Positions 39,079-50,006 are shown, counted from the stretch's first letter. The stretch: 64,000 bases of DNA from Breviolum minutum Mf 1.05b.01 (GCA_000507305.1 DF239163.1:72146-136145), one strand, 5' to 3'. The notes: generated by a model not told the origin, from the sequence alone. Numbers and translations: made by a program.

Positions 39079-39731
39079 AGTAGTTAGGACCACCACCCAA
39101 TTTATGTCAACCATATATAAATAAAGGTCATTTAAAGAAGGGGTCCAAATTTTTGCCCCAGGTCTGAAAGGCACTTGTGAATCATAGTTGCTAACTACTC
39201 TACTAAATGGGATGATCCTCCAAGTATACTAGTTTTTTAACTTACCTTTCACACCTTACACCCCCCACACTTCTTCCGTCCAACAGGAAACAACCACCAT
39301 AAAATCATAACTCTTCAGTGAGAATTTTCACTTCCAAAGGGGGTCACTGTGTAAATTACCAACCTCAAGAAATGATATGCATGGTGTCTTGGCCTGCTAA
39401 ACACGGGAAAATTCACTCCACTTTGAACGGTTCCTGACCGATGGCAGGATAAGCAGCATGATCAAGGTTGAACGTCACTGGTAGATCCAGATTTCTGAAA
39501 CATCGACAGCATCTGGGCAAACTTTGAATCATTTCTCACACGAGTACGTACATGCTCAGGTCATGTTTGATGGGATGTTTTTCCCCTAAGCCAAACAAAC
39601 ACCCTTTTTTGGTGAATTTTTGGGCGATAAAAAAGGTCACGATTTCTATTTAAAAAAAAATGCCCTAGAGTAGCAGGAAATCATCTACTGTACAGCACTT
39701 TATAACTTGGACATTCCAAATTCATGATGGT

Positions 39732-39856
39732 TACCCTCCCTGAAACTAACAGCTTGCACCTGAAACCACTGAGGTTGAAAGATGTAATTTGCTTTTTGGG
39801 AGGTACATGGCCTCCTGGCAAGAGGGCAGGTTGCCTGTTAGGTTTCAGGGAGGGTA
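39732..39856. repeat. Foldback element, family C
   Basis: TACCCTCCCTGAAACTAACA mirrored by GTTAGGTTTCAGGGAGGGTA. The interior is unusually divergent. Only 19 bp separate it from the next copy. Confidence 0.9.
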
Positions 39857-39875
39857 ATTAAACCACAAAAAAAGA

Positions 39876-39980
39876 TACCCTCCCTGAAACTAACATAGCC
39901 CCTAACAAAGGTGGTTTCCAATTGGAATCTCCTTTTCCAGGGGTCAATTTTCAGGGGCTATGTTAGTTTCAGGGAGGGTA
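39876..39980. repeat. Foldback element, family C, near-perfect
   Basis: TACCCTCCCTGAAACTAACA then TAGCCCCT is exactly mirrored at the right end (28-bp arms). It differs from the 105-bp copy at 56643-56747 at only about eight positions. Confidence 0.95.
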
Positions 39981-40460
39981 TTGTTCGAATTTCTTATGTT
40001 CTACCCTTGGCCCATCCATGTTTTCCAGCTCTGACTATGCGTTTTGCCCCCCTCCGTCCTTTTCCCCCACAGTCCAACGCTTGTCTTCCAACACCCGTGC
40101 GACTTTGGCATGGGGTTTTTGTTGAAGTGAAGCCGCAGGATTCTCCACCGTGGGAGGGTGGTGACAAAAAGTCGTTAAAAGTGACATTTCATTTCAGTCA
40201 GTGGTTGATATGGTTGATTCTAGCCACATCAAAATTAGATACGAGGCCCCTGGAAGTTTCTTTGGTTGCTAATATGGCTGTATCTATTTTGACCCCCGAA
40301 AAAAAGGCGCTTTCCTCGAGATCAGTCGTCCCCAACCGGTGTTCAGGAAGAGTCCCTGAGCTCCCATTGTTGGAGCGACATATCTATAGGCATTTTATAG
40401 ACCTCAATATGCTCAGATGTTGTTGACATGATTTCAAAGGATTTGAGGGATGAATAAAAT

Positions 40461-40568
40461 ATACACAGACCCAAGATCCACATGGAGCCTGAAAATGATG
40501 ATTTGGAAGATGATTTTCCTTTTCCATACGTTGCATTCTCAGGTTCCATGTTAATCTTCCGGGGTGTA
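40461..40568. repeat. Foldback element, family C variant
   Basis: CACATGGAGCCTGAAAATG and the inverse GCATTCTCAGGTTCCATGTT, outer TACAC and GTGTA. The interior has TTGGAAGATGATTTTCC. Confidence 0.85.
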
Positions 40569-40569
40569 A

Positions 40570-40668
40570 GTAGGTGGTCATTTCAATCCTTTTAAAAAAT
40601 ATTCGTTTAAGATAGATTCATGTTTTCTGACTCCCTGACTAGGAGTAAAAGGGTGAAAATCAAATATA
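40570..40668. repeat. Foldback element, family A (strongly diverged)
   Basis: TAGGTGGTCATTTCAATCC then AAAAAATATTCGTTTAAG. The right arm is eroded. Confidence 0.5.
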
Positions 40669-41049
40669 AATTCATACAGACTCTTCCTCCAACAATCATG
40701 GAAGTGGATAATGGATTCCTCCAATATTAGTTTCCTTTCATTAGGGTAATGCTCCACTTCGATAATCATGATGGGAGCAAACGCATATAACTATATACCC
40801 CTTAGAGTACTGTCGAGGGTTCAGAAAGCCAACCAGCAATTTCTTATTGAAGAACTCGTCCATTTTTGCGAAAAAAAAAAAGAAACATGATTCCGTACAT
40901 CTATACAATATAAAAATGAAAGCTATTTGAACCATGAACCAGTGGGATTTGCCGCGCCAGTATCATCTTGCCGGCGGCTGCAAGATCAGTATCACCTTGG
41001 AAGCACGGTGTGGTTCAAAAGCCTGTGGTTGGGAGGATGAGGATGACGG

Positions 41050-41121
41050 TGATGGTGGTGATGATGATGATGAGGAGGAGGAGGAGGAGGAGGATGATGA
41101 TGAGGAGGAGGATGATGATGG

Positions 41122-41166
<45 letters not shown>

Positions 41167-41168
41167 GG
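41050..41168. repeat. GAT/GAG trinucleotide microsatellite
   Basis: A run of GAT with blocks of GAG. Poly-Asp/Glu, poly-Ser, poly-Met and poly-His frames here are artefacts. Confidence 0.95.
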
Positions 41169-41410
41169 ACAACTGAGAACAAGAGAGAATAAGCGATAAC
41201 AAGTCACGTATATACCTATTTAAATATATTTATATGTATAACAAGTGTAGGGACATATAACAAGTGATACCAAAAGATAACACGTTTTTTCCAAGTGATA
41301 ATCGCAAAGGAATCCTGTGAGTCATCAACTTTGTCCCCCCCAAAAAAAAAACTATGCTGGGGACGAGCTAAGCAGGAAATGTTCGGTAAAAATCGACTTT
41401 CCATATGAAA

Positions 41411-41516
41411 ACTACCCACTGGTAAACTAAAATAGCAATGGAAAACCACCATTTTCATAGGAGATACATCTTCAAATGGTGGAATTCCCATTGCTATGTT
41501 AGTCTACCGGAGTGTA
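41411..41516. repeat. Foldback element, family C variant
   Basis: ACTGGTAAACTAAAATAGCAATGG mirrored by CCATTGCTATGTTAGTCTACC. It abuts the family A copy at its right side. Confidence 0.8.
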
Positions 41517-41625
41517 GTTGGTGGTTGAACCAACCCCTTTGAAAAAATATGCTCGTCAAAATGGGTGATCTGAAACCCCAGTTTTGGGGGTGAAAATTAG
41601 AAAAATATGTGAGTTGCCACCACCG
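41515..41625. repeat. Foldback element, family A
   Basis: TAGTTGGTGGTTGAACCAACC to AGTTGCCACCACCG. The interior GCTCGTCAAAATGGG resembles the copy at 12.16 kb. Confidence 0.82.
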
Positions 41626-41779
41626 ATCGGAAAATGACACACTGATGACATACTTTCATAAAGCTCTCATGAAATATCCCGGAGTACAAGGAAACCTCTC
41701 CAAAAAAAAGAAAGAACCAACAAACATCTACAGGAAAGCTATTCAAAAGTTGCAGGGAGAAACAACAAAATATCTTTCC

Positions 41780-41895
41780 TACTGTTGATGGTTCAGAAAT
41801 CCTAAACAACCAACCCACCTGAGATAGATTTAAAAAAAAAAACTGTAAACAATGGTAGATTTGAACTACCTTTCCCTCAACTGGTGAGTTTGCCG
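41780..41895. repeat. Foldback element, family D (right arm lost)
   Basis: TACTGTTGATGGTTCAGAAA at the left. The right side stops after CCTCAACTGGTGA, so the terminal TTTCTGAACCATCAACAGTA is missing. Confidence 0.8.
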
Positions 41896-41982
41896 GGCCA
41901 CTCCGGGAAGGCCACGGCATCCTCTTCGGTATCTTCCTTTTCTTCTGAACGGTTACCTCGGACGGATGGAGGAACATCAGTC
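41877..41982 (-). CDS. Candidate terminal exon, unrecognised
   Basis: A minus-strand frame follows a TTTCAACAG and contains NRSEEKEDTEEDAVAFPEWP then GKLTS and TGA. It is acidic and coding-like. Its last codons overlap the truncated end of the family D element, so the stop may derive from the repeat. The alternative reading is that splicing occurs before it. Confidence 0.35.
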
Positions 41983-42130
41983 TGTTGAAACAAGGATGAT
42001 CCCCTTGAAGTTAGCAAAAACCTAATGAAGCTACAAATGCTAAATGACAATATGACACGTTTTTTTTTAGTAAGGGTGTTTTGGTTGCCTAATTTTAAGC
42101 CAGCTTGGGTAGTAGCTAAATTTATGACGA

Positions 42131-42244
42131 TACTGTTGATGGAAGAAATCCTGCACCAGTTGAGGTTGGTGGTTTATCCCATTATTTACAAGGTTTTATA
42201 CATCCAAACGGTGGTTGTTTAGGATTTCTGAACCATCAACAGTA
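42131..42244. repeat. Foldback element, family D
   Basis: TACTGTTGATGGAAGAAATCC and GGATTTCTGAACCATCAACA then GTA. The interior has CACCAGTTGAGGTTGGTGG. Confidence 0.92.
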
Positions 42245-42360
42245 TCACATATACTCTAGAAGCCAGGGCGATCAAACAAACTGGTACCATGCAGTAAAGT
42301 ACTGGGTCACTGGACTTCCTACAGGCATGCTTCGAAAAAGAAAAAAAAACAAGGAGGGGA

Positions 42361-42474
42361 TACCCTCCCGTAATCTAACATAGCTGGCTGGAAAATGGAC
42401 CCTTTGAAGATATATGTCCTATTCAAAATGGGGGATATTCCAGCCAGCTGGTTGTTGGTTTACCAAGGGGGGTA
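42361..42474. repeat. Foldback element, family C variant
   Basis: TACCCTCCCGTAATCTAACA then TAGCTGGCTGGAA, mirrored by TTCCAGCCAGCTGG and a degenerate GGGGGGTA end. Confidence 0.85.
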
Positions 42475-43125
42475 TCAGCTTGGGGTGTTCGAATTTTTCC
42501 CAGTCGCAAAATTCTACAACAGAATGACTCATTTCAATGGCTTTTAAGTTGGAACAAAAAATCTAGTTCTAAGGTCTTGCTTTCCAAAGTTTGATCATAA
42601 AACTTGCCTTCAGTTGGCTATTTGGTAAAGTTTCCACCACCCAAAAGATAGCCTGGATTCACTATAGGTCTTACCTGAAAAGTGCGAAGAAAAACCAGTT
42701 GCAACTCTACCGTCATACTTTTGTTTCAATGAAAAATTAGCCATGCCAAATGCCAACTCATGAATTCTTCAACACAACATCCAACAACCAACCACCTTAC
42801 ATCACATGACAAACTTCCAGGTAAAAGATTCTTAACGCAATTTTCCCCTTCGGTTCGTGTCAGGGATCGGTTGCACATGTTGTGGTGCTTTCCTATGGGG
42901 TTGTGTAAAAAAAACATCAAGTCCGGATTGACTGCAAGCTTCACCCCTTTTTCTGCTAGAAAAAAAAAATCAAAGGTCAGAAAGGAACCTAAGAAGGCAA
43001 AAAAGTCTGGAATGATCTAGTGCTCCATGTTGCCAGTTGACAGTTGCCACCCTTTTGCTCGTCATTTTTGCATGGAAGTGGATCAACATGTGACCGTTTT
43101 TTTCTCAGCCCCCACAGTCGACCAC
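42475..43125. other. No gene recognised
   Basis: AT-rich sequence with short overlapping frames on both strands. No family A-H element or splice-bounded exon is seen before 43126. Confidence 0.5.
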
Positions 43126-43203
43126 CTGTCCGCCAAGTCGCCAGAATCTACTTTTGCCAGCGCAGGGCTCACACAGGAGGGGCACAAGAAGACCAAACTG
43201 AAC
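43126..43203 (-). CDS. Candidate internal exon, unrecognised protein
   Basis: TTGCAAG|GTTCAG acceptor and GACAG|GTGGTC donor on the minus strand frame 78 nt reading FSLVFLCPSCVSPALAKVDS then GDLAD. GC content is well above the flanks. A CxxC pair is present. It is probably part of a gene upstream of QCR2, but it is not joined to other exons. Confidence 0.5.
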
Positions 43204-44139
43204 CTTGCAACTTCTCTTCGCACCCACTGAAATTCACAGGCATTTAGAATGCACGGACATCATGATCTGAGTGAATTGGAGCCACGAGATTGAAAAAAAT
43301 ACGCATTCTTGTATACATGTTTCCTAAAATAAGCGGATTCACATGTCATAGGCGAGCTCTCACAATCCTCACAACACCAAGAATAGTACAGTATCCCTTC
43401 TTTGGGAAGCCGTTAAACATGTTTTTACGGGTTTTTCACTGCTCAATTTATCCTTCATGGATACAAGCGTAAAGTTTCCGATGTTTCATGGAGAATAGGG
43501 GACCCGGAACAATGCTGGCCCATCAAACGAAGCCCTGAAGAGGAGTTGCTGGCTCCAAAAATCTCCACCACCTTGCAACCAATTCATCAGGCTAAAATAC
43601 TCCTGTCTCCACTAGTGACTAGTGGAAAATTTGTGTAAGTACATAAGCTTGATGTGAAAAAATGCACACTTCCGAAATCTTAACAATAGATATTCCCCCC
43701 CAACAAAAAAGAGATGTTGTAAGAAATTTCTTTCAAATTGGCTTCGAAAATGTGGTGTATCTATCTTTCAAAAAATTTGCGGGGGCCTGGTTTAAGTCAC
43801 AGATTTTTTTCACCATCCACGAGTTGGTGATTTTTTGAACCTCCAAGAAACATTGCAGCCCAGTCTTCCAGAGATATCCAAAAAAACTCCATCCACTCCT
43901 GAAAACCAAACACAAACCAATATAAGATCCAATTAACAAACCTTTGGAACATACCCCCCAGGTGATCATGAAGGGAATCTTCACTTATGACAGGGTGGGG
44001 TATGCTCCAAGGGTTTGTTGGTAAGGTCTTGGAACCAAGGGAAGAAAAGTCCGGGAAGTCTATCTGAGCCACCAGGTTGAAAAGCCGAATGTCCCTTACG
44101 ATACTTGAACCATGGGTCATCCTGGTTGGTTAAGGTTCC

Positions 44140-44203
44140 GGTGATCCTTATTTCATGGTTTATGAAATAATCCCGATATAACTGGCTAGTATTTCATCCC
44201 CTG
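44140..44203. repeat. Dispersed repeat, family E
   Basis: GATCCTTATTTCATGGTTTATG then AAATAATCCCG, and a TATAACTGGCTAGTAT end, shared with 39.0 kb. Confidence 0.55.
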
Positions 44204-44373
44204 TATATACCCTAAACTTTTATAAAATTGAACCTTAGTGCTGCAACTCAATGTTCGACTGTACAACAACCAGGTTTTTTTCATTGCTCATCTGGTTGTA
44301 CTACAAAGCCAAAGTCATAACTTCTGTGAAACCCTTGGTGAATTCCAGGTTTTACATGAGCTATAGAGGTTTA

Positions 44374-44467
44374 CCCATAGGATCCATGTATGGTATATTT
44401 ACCTATACAGGTACCATAAAAATTAACCAAATGCATAAGTAAATACACCATACATTGATCCTATGGG
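44374..44467. repeat. Foldback element, family B
   Basis: CCCATAGGATCCATGTATGG and the right arm CACCATACATTGATCC then TATGGG. Confidence 0.9.
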
Positions 44468-44821
44468 TTACGCAGTAGATGTTTGTTTGTGCATGGATAT
44501 GGCCATTTTGAGCATTCATTCATCGAATTTCACCGGGAAATACATCCATTTACACCACTTTGGGGCTGGAGATCCATCTTCCCTAACGCCTCCGGTAACC
44601 CATAAAATGAAGGTATCAGGTACCAAATTTGGGTTGCCTGATCTGTGTTTTTCAGCTGTTCTTTGTGCACGTTTTGGACTTTTTATGTTGGATGATCTTC
44701 AAGCCACTACAAAACAAATCGGCCCCAAAAAAAGGAAGGTCGGTGGTGATCTTTTCAGTAAAAGTAATTCAAAAATTCACAAATTATGACAAACCAATTG
44801 GACTTTCCGGGGTTCTTGGAA

Positions 44822-44957
44822 GGGGACCCTGCCAGTTTCAAGTAGGGTGAAATATCTCCACTTACAAGGGTGAAATAACCCCAGTTACCCACTTACAAGG
44901 CCATTTATAGGGGTTATAACTCCATTTATAACTGGTAGGGGCCCACCTTGTATAGCC
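44822..44957. repeat. Foldback element, family F
   Basis: GGGACCCTGCCAGTTTCAAG and the right arm TATAACTGGTAGGGGCCCAC. The interior has GGTGAAATAACCCCAGTTAC and AAGGCCATTTATAGGGG. Confidence 0.85.
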
Positions 44958-45406
44958 ATTGATTATTTTCCGGACCTCTAAAAGTATAGGATCTGTTTAG
45001 AGAAACAATTGTCCTACATTTGATGTAAGGGTTTGGTACGGGAGACGTAACTTATGCTAATGCTTCATCAATGTGTCATTGGTGATTTCCCCACATATCA
45101 CCCTGGAATTTTGAACGCGGAAGCTAAAAATGAACCATTTGGAAGGGGAGATATCTTGAGGAAATGATCATGTTCACCTTCCATTTTAAACATCTTAAAC
45201 CTTGTGTTGGGATATCCCGATGGAAATTCGTACGTACCTGTTTGGGTGGACTACATCCCAATTACCAACCATCTATATACTAACTTTCAACAAAACATCC
45301 AACCAAACATCCTACTGGCTGTAGCCTCAATTTTTGGTATTCCAAGTAGTCTCTTTCACCAAGAAATCATGTGTTTTTTCAAAAAAAAAACTTTCGACAC
45401 CATGAG

Positions 45407-45470
45407 GTGTGACTCCAAGCAGTTTTTGAAAGCTGGCCACCACTTGTTGGATCTGGATCAGCACTTTGAG
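45407..45470 (+). CDS. Candidate plus-strand internal exon, unrecognised
   Basis: ACCATGAG|G acceptor and TTTGAG|GTTGG donor bound 64 nt reading CDSKQFLKAGHHLLDLDQHF. It is one of the few plus-strand segments with the AG|G / GT pattern. No companion exon was identified. Confidence 0.4.
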
Positions 45471-46062
45471 GTTGGACCGCATCATTCACAACAACAATTG
45501 CTGAACAAAAATGTGGCGCGTTTTTTTCCCTAGTCACTATGACACTATGACTCTTGATTCAGAGGAACCCGCACTTTCTTAGGTTTTTTGTACATCCATC
45601 GCAGGTGATCATGGGATTTCTGAAAATCATCAATGGTTCAATCCAATTTGCAGCGATTCTACGCTGGAAATTCGTTTTTAAAAAAATATATATAGATGTT
45701 TGGCAATTTTTCGTTAGGACCCAGCCTTTAATCAACAGTGGGTATTTTTCGGAGTGAAACCATACTCACACTTTCCAACCATTTATCTGTTTTGATATAC
45801 GGCTTTTCCGTATGTATATCATAAATATATATATATATAATAGCAAATCTCCCGTTTGCCACTATACATTCCCAAATTGCTAACCCCATAAAATTCACCG
45901 CGTTTTGGCGAGTCCCCCATCATCACCGACCAAGGTGCGATCGGTATGTAACCGCTTCTTCAATTGAGGATTCAGAGTCCACCTCTCGGCCAGCGAGTCG
46001 CACGAGGAGTGAATTTTGCCATGGCAACAAAAACTGTAGAGAGTCAAAGTTTTAGGGGGCCC

Positions 46063-46168
46063 TACACCCCGGAAAATTAACATGGCCCCTAAAAATAGTC
46101 AATCCCAAAAGGAAACTCATCTTCCAATCATCATTTTTCAGGTGCTATGTCAGATTTTGGGGGTGTAC
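46063..46168. repeat. Foldback element, family C
   Basis: TACACCCCGGAAAATTAACATG and GCTATGTCAGATTTTGGGGG then TGTA. The interior has CCAAAAGGAAACTCATCTTCC. Confidence 0.88.
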
Positions 46169-46404
46169 ATGTAACAAATTGTTTTTTCGGTACGGACGGG
46201 GTTCACCATCCATCCATTTCTTTGAAAAGCTGTTTTTTTTTGGGGGGGGGGGGATTCGTTATTGAATATGGCGGAAAGCCATAGCCCTTCATTTGCAGGG
46301 CTTAGATACCTTAGAAGCTGGATTTTAGGACATCTGTCCTCCGGAGCGTAGCAGCTACGCCCATATCCACGACGTCGTGGTTGGTTGCTTATGAGGTCTT
46401 ATGG

Positions 46405-46522
46405 GTGGGCCCTTGTTAACCAGCTATAAGTGGGGTGAAATAACCCCAGTTGCATATTTATTAGTAGGCCATTTATAGGGGTCATAACTCCGTTCAAAAA
46501 CTGCTAGGGGCCCACCTTGTAT
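46405..46522. repeat. Foldback element, family F
   Basis: GGGTGGGCCCTTGTTAACC and the right arm AAACTGCTAGGGGCCCACC. The interior GGTGAAATAACCCCAGTTGC and AGGCCATTTATAGGGG. Confidence 0.82.
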
Positions 46523-46693
46523 GAGGTTTATTCTTCGCCTTATCGTTGCTCTATTCCAGTCTATTCCCGAAAAGCTTTCGTTGGGGTGGTCCCCATCAAA
46601 TTCCAAATCAGTGGGCTGTAAACCAATGAACTTGATGCGGTTCACCATGCCATGTTCCCCATGTTTTTTGGCAGGTTTCGCGTCAAACAAAAC
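46523..46693 (-). CDS. Candidate coding fragment, unrecognised
   Basis: A minus-strand frame contains FDAKPAKKHGEHGMVNRIKF, then IGLQPTDLEFDGDHPNE. The composition is coding-like. It runs directly into the family F element at 46522, which would cut or terminate it. No AG|G boundary is visible upstream, so exon limits are uncertain. A second minus-strand frame (47067-46642, 141 codons) overlaps its upper part. Confidence 0.35.
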
Positions 46694-47568
46694 TCGCCGA
46701 TCGCATCATAAAACGTTGCTAAGATGAGAGAAACTCCATGATGATTTTCAAACCAATTCGATGTACCACTCAGTTCTTTACTTCCATTCCAATCAAAGGG
46801 TTTTTGCAGGTAGGTTATACCGTTATACCATACAACTAAGTTGAACCACATAGACATCATCATCCAATATACCCCAAATCTATGAAAATCTAGTGTTACT
46901 CTTGCAAAACCACTGCTTTCCGTGATTCGAACCCACTTCTGTGGACAGAATGGGACAACCTGCAGCGAATTGTATGCCTTTAGCTGCCAGTTTTCAAGGA
47001 CAAAAATGACCAAGCTGGATGAAAGTTTAGTTCCAAAAAAACGACGAAGCACCGGGAAAATCTTCATCCAAAAATTCCTTTGGAAACATGTTGAAACTCA
47101 AGTTTTCTCGCTTTCTCAAGTACTTTTCCTACTTGGAGTTCGCTGGTCCAGGAAGTGATCAGTAGAATTCACCAACCAGTAGAATGCTTGATAAAATTTT
47201 CCGGGGGATACTCGGATACGCAGATACCTACCTTTTTGGTGTGTCTTCAGGTGATTTCACAACCAAAACCAGCTCTAATTCACACAGATCTATTTGGGTG
47301 GGACTCCCAACCTACTGGTTAAGCACTCACACCACATCTTAACCATTTATATATATATATGTATTCTATATATGCAAACTTCCTGGCCACCACATGTTTA
47401 AAAGTGTACTTCTTAACCCCTTCTGTTTTTCACCTTGGGCATTTCCCCCGAAACAACCCCCGCCTGTCACTGGCATCACACCACTCCCCTTGCCACTCTT
47501 TTGAGCCCCAAGGATTTCGTAGCATGACCTCAACACTTGAGCTGTGTCCAAAGCCTTGGTTATTGATT

Positions 47569-47660
47569 AAACTCCCTTAGGGATGGTCATCCCACCTCTA
47601 ATAGGAATTCTTGTAATGAATATATAAACCCCTACCATTGGATTAATGACCATCCCCTAT
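47569..47660. repeat. Dispersed repeat, family E pair member
   Basis: ACTCCCTTAGGGATGGTCATCC, then TATAAACCCCTACCATTGG and ACCATCCCCTA. The same order recurs at 48389-48484. Confidence 0.8.
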
Positions 47661-48083
47661 TTTTATAGGGGATTATACTACCCGGTTTTTTTTGGGATTG
47701 CAATAAGCCATCGTAAGAGTCCCTGTGAACCAATCAGTATAAAGGGATAGCATAAGGGTTTTGAACGTTGCTCAATTGAAGTTTGCAGCTCAGGTGGATG
47801 ATTTTTGTTGCTGCCCGTGAATGTCGGTGAATGTCTCGAGACTCGAAACCAAAAAAATGCCCCAAGTAGTTCAGAGGTGCATGTTTGATCACGTTGCGAA
47901 GTGTTTCTTTTGCTCATGCTAGAGGGCTAAATACAAACGTAAGATGCTAATGAAAAGTAGGGCAGTCCATTACTTACCCCAAAGAATACCACAAATTATA
48001 CCCATTCAGTACCTGTGGTCGTCTATTTCTAGGCATGTTTCCAAATTTCCCCACCTGGGAGAGAAAATCAGGCTCAGGGAGAG

Positions 48084-48142
<59 letters not shown>
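48084..48142. repeat. ATC trinucleotide microsatellite
   Basis: About 20 ATC/TCA units. The poly-Ser frame here is an artefact. Confidence 0.95.
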
Positions 48143-48143
<1 letters not shown>

Positions 48144-48329
48144 GTCATTGACTAGTTTCTTTGCATTTTTTCGAGGAAAATTCCCAAACTAATGTACCTA
48201 AATGTGCCCCGCAAACGGAGTTTCAGTTTGCATCATAGTTTGATGGGATTCCAAATAATTTCCTAGGATCTGTCCTCGCATCGTGGCCAAAGTGCGCGAT
48301 CCCACAGCAAGAGGAAAAATGTATATAAT

Positions 48330-48378
48330 ATACAACATATATATATATATACGTATATATATTATATGTATATATGCG
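48330..48378. repeat. TA-rich microsatellite
   Basis: Alternating TA tract interrupted by ACGTATATATATTATATG. Confidence 0.8.
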
Positions 48379-48388
48379 TCAGGGTCTT

Positions 48389-48484
48389 AACTCCCTTATT
48401 TTAGGGATGGTCATCCCACTTTTGATAAAAATTTGTGTAATGGATGTATAAACCCCTACTATTGGGTTGGTAACCATCCCCTAC
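48389..48484. repeat. Dispersed repeat, family E pair member
   Basis: ACTCCCTTATTTTAGGGATGG, TATAAACCCCTACTATTGG and ACCATCCCCTACTATATGG. It is about 820 bp from its partner in the same orientation. Confidence 0.8.
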
Positions 48485-48603
48485 TATATGGAAATAACCG
48501 GAATTTGGTCCCTAGCACATAAAGTATAGTGGTTCATCAACCTTACAAATTCGTACCCGTAAAGTAATTCGGACCAAATACTCCAAGTTCATTTTGAATG
48601 CGC

Positions 48604-48712
48604 TACCCTCCCTGTAACTAACATTTTCGCCCGTGAAAATGGATGCTTGGAATACCCGTTTCCTTTTGGGATGGCCCATTTTCAGGTGCTGTGTTAATTT
48701 TAAGGAGGCTAA
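48604..48712. repeat. Foldback element, family C
   Basis: TACCCTCCCTGTAACTAACA and GCTGTGTTAATTTTAAGGAGG. The interior CCTTTTGGGATGGCCC matches the copy at 20.3 kb. Confidence 0.85.
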
Positions 48713-48940
48713 GTGTCGGTTTTTCTTCAAGCGATGTTTTTTTTTCTCTCGTATCATGGCTAGTGACAAAATTTTGACAAACTCGACCGGTCGGAAAAAA
48801 TTCGGAGAGCTAAGCACCCAGGCCAAATTTACGAGGTTTCCATCATCCAAGTGTTCTTCCCGTGCCTGGAAATTGACATCTTTCCATTAATTCGATGGTG
48901 GGCAGTGGTGGGGCTTGTTGATGCGACACTTGAATTTCAG

Positions 48941-49066
48941 GTGCCAAATAATTTTGGACAGTATTTGGTTTTGCAAAAAGGCCAAAAACTGAGCACAAAA
49001 ATTCCTAAAGTCCTTCGTAAAGAAAACAATCAGGTTGAAATCACGTTTCACACCTCAAAATTGTAA
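48941..49066 (+). CDS. Candidate plus-strand terminal exon ending in -SKL
   Basis: CTTGAATTTCAG|GTGCCA acceptor, then 41 codons reading VPNNFGQYLVLQKGQKLSTK ... VEITFHTSKL and TAA. A C-terminal Ser-Lys-Leu is the classical peroxisomal targeting signal. The exon is AT-rich compared with the QCR2 exons, and no phase-compatible upstream exon was confirmed (a frame with MASDKILTNSTGRKKFGELS ending AG|GTTTCC at 48834 is out of phase). Function unknown. Confidence 0.3.
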   Translation: MPNNFGQYLVLQKGQKLSTKIPKVLRKENNQVEITFHTSKL

Positions 49067-49534
49067 TGTGCAAATCTGAGGTTCGTAATGTAAGAAAAAG
49101 AAATCATCTGAAGCTACGGCTCAGAGATCTGCAACACTCTCAGGAATGTACTGTGCAGTTTTCACGCTCAGCGATTCTGACAAAAGGGCCTTGAAATGGT
49201 TCTATCCCTGAACCTTCCAAAGTACATAGCATCGCCTTCCCCCAACTACCCAGTTGGAACCCTACAATAATTGCAAAGTGCACCAAGACTGTATGAGCTG
49301 TGTTGCAAAGTGCATGTATATGAATTTACTGGGACCCTCGATTCTCCAGGGTACAAAAACCATCAAGAACTTCAAAAGCTGCCGGGCATGAAAAAACAAC
49401 GCGAAGTTAAATACATGCATGTTCACGCAGCAATGCAGAAACCAACCTCGTCTGTTTTTCACGCGCCGGCCTGCATGCCAGTCAGTCGACTGCACCGTGC
49501 ACTCTTCAGTTACCAGGGGGCAATGCGACCTCAC
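49067..49534. other. No gene confirmed; GC rises towards 49.4 kb
   Basis: Transition from AT-rich sequence to the higher-GC island that holds the next two entries. A long plus-strand frame (49271-49753) is mostly the antisense of the minus-strand exon. Confidence 0.4.
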
Positions 49535-49781
49535 CTTCTAGGAGCCACACTTGCATCAATGGCGGAGATGTCATGCTTGAGTTTGTTGCAGCCCGCCAAT
49601 CCACATACGATTTCAAATACTGCAATCCATCAGGCAAGGCTTCAAGCCCACCCCCAATCCACCAGCGACGGACCAGCTTGGAATCAAGATGCAAAAACAA
49701 CCCTGCACTTGCCTCCACAACGACTTTTGGTTGCAGGGCCATTGCACAGGTGAGCGAAGAATGCGGAGTAGGCTTGAGGAC
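49535..49781 (-). CDS. Candidate exon in GC-rich island, unrecognised protein
   Basis: CTTTCAG|G acceptor at 49782-49784 and GAAG|GTGAGG donor at 49529-49534 bound an open frame with KVVVEASAGLFLHLDSKLVR then WWIGGGLEALPDGLQYLKSY. GC is clearly higher than in the repeat-filled DNA on either side, and no foldback element is present. The protein is not recognised. Internal AG|G sites allow alternative splitting. Confidence 0.5.
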
Positions 49782-50006
49782 CTGAAAGGCGCTTATAGAC
49801 GAGCCGCAAGAGATCTGGTAATTTGGCGCCCCCCCAAAACTGCATGCAAGCTGGTAATCTGTTACAAGTTCCGACACGCACTACACCCTGGGGTGTACAA
49901 CTTGTAAGTCCATTGTAAGTCCAAAACCAACTTGCAGGGGGCCCCGACTTCGGACAAACCAGAGCCCCTACCCTCACCACTTCAGGCTCAACACCATCTT
50001 CGTCCT

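Noticed and set aside
40934-41207. Poly-Asp/Glu, poly-Ser, poly-Met and poly-His frames
   Set aside because: Products of a GAT/GAG microsatellite.
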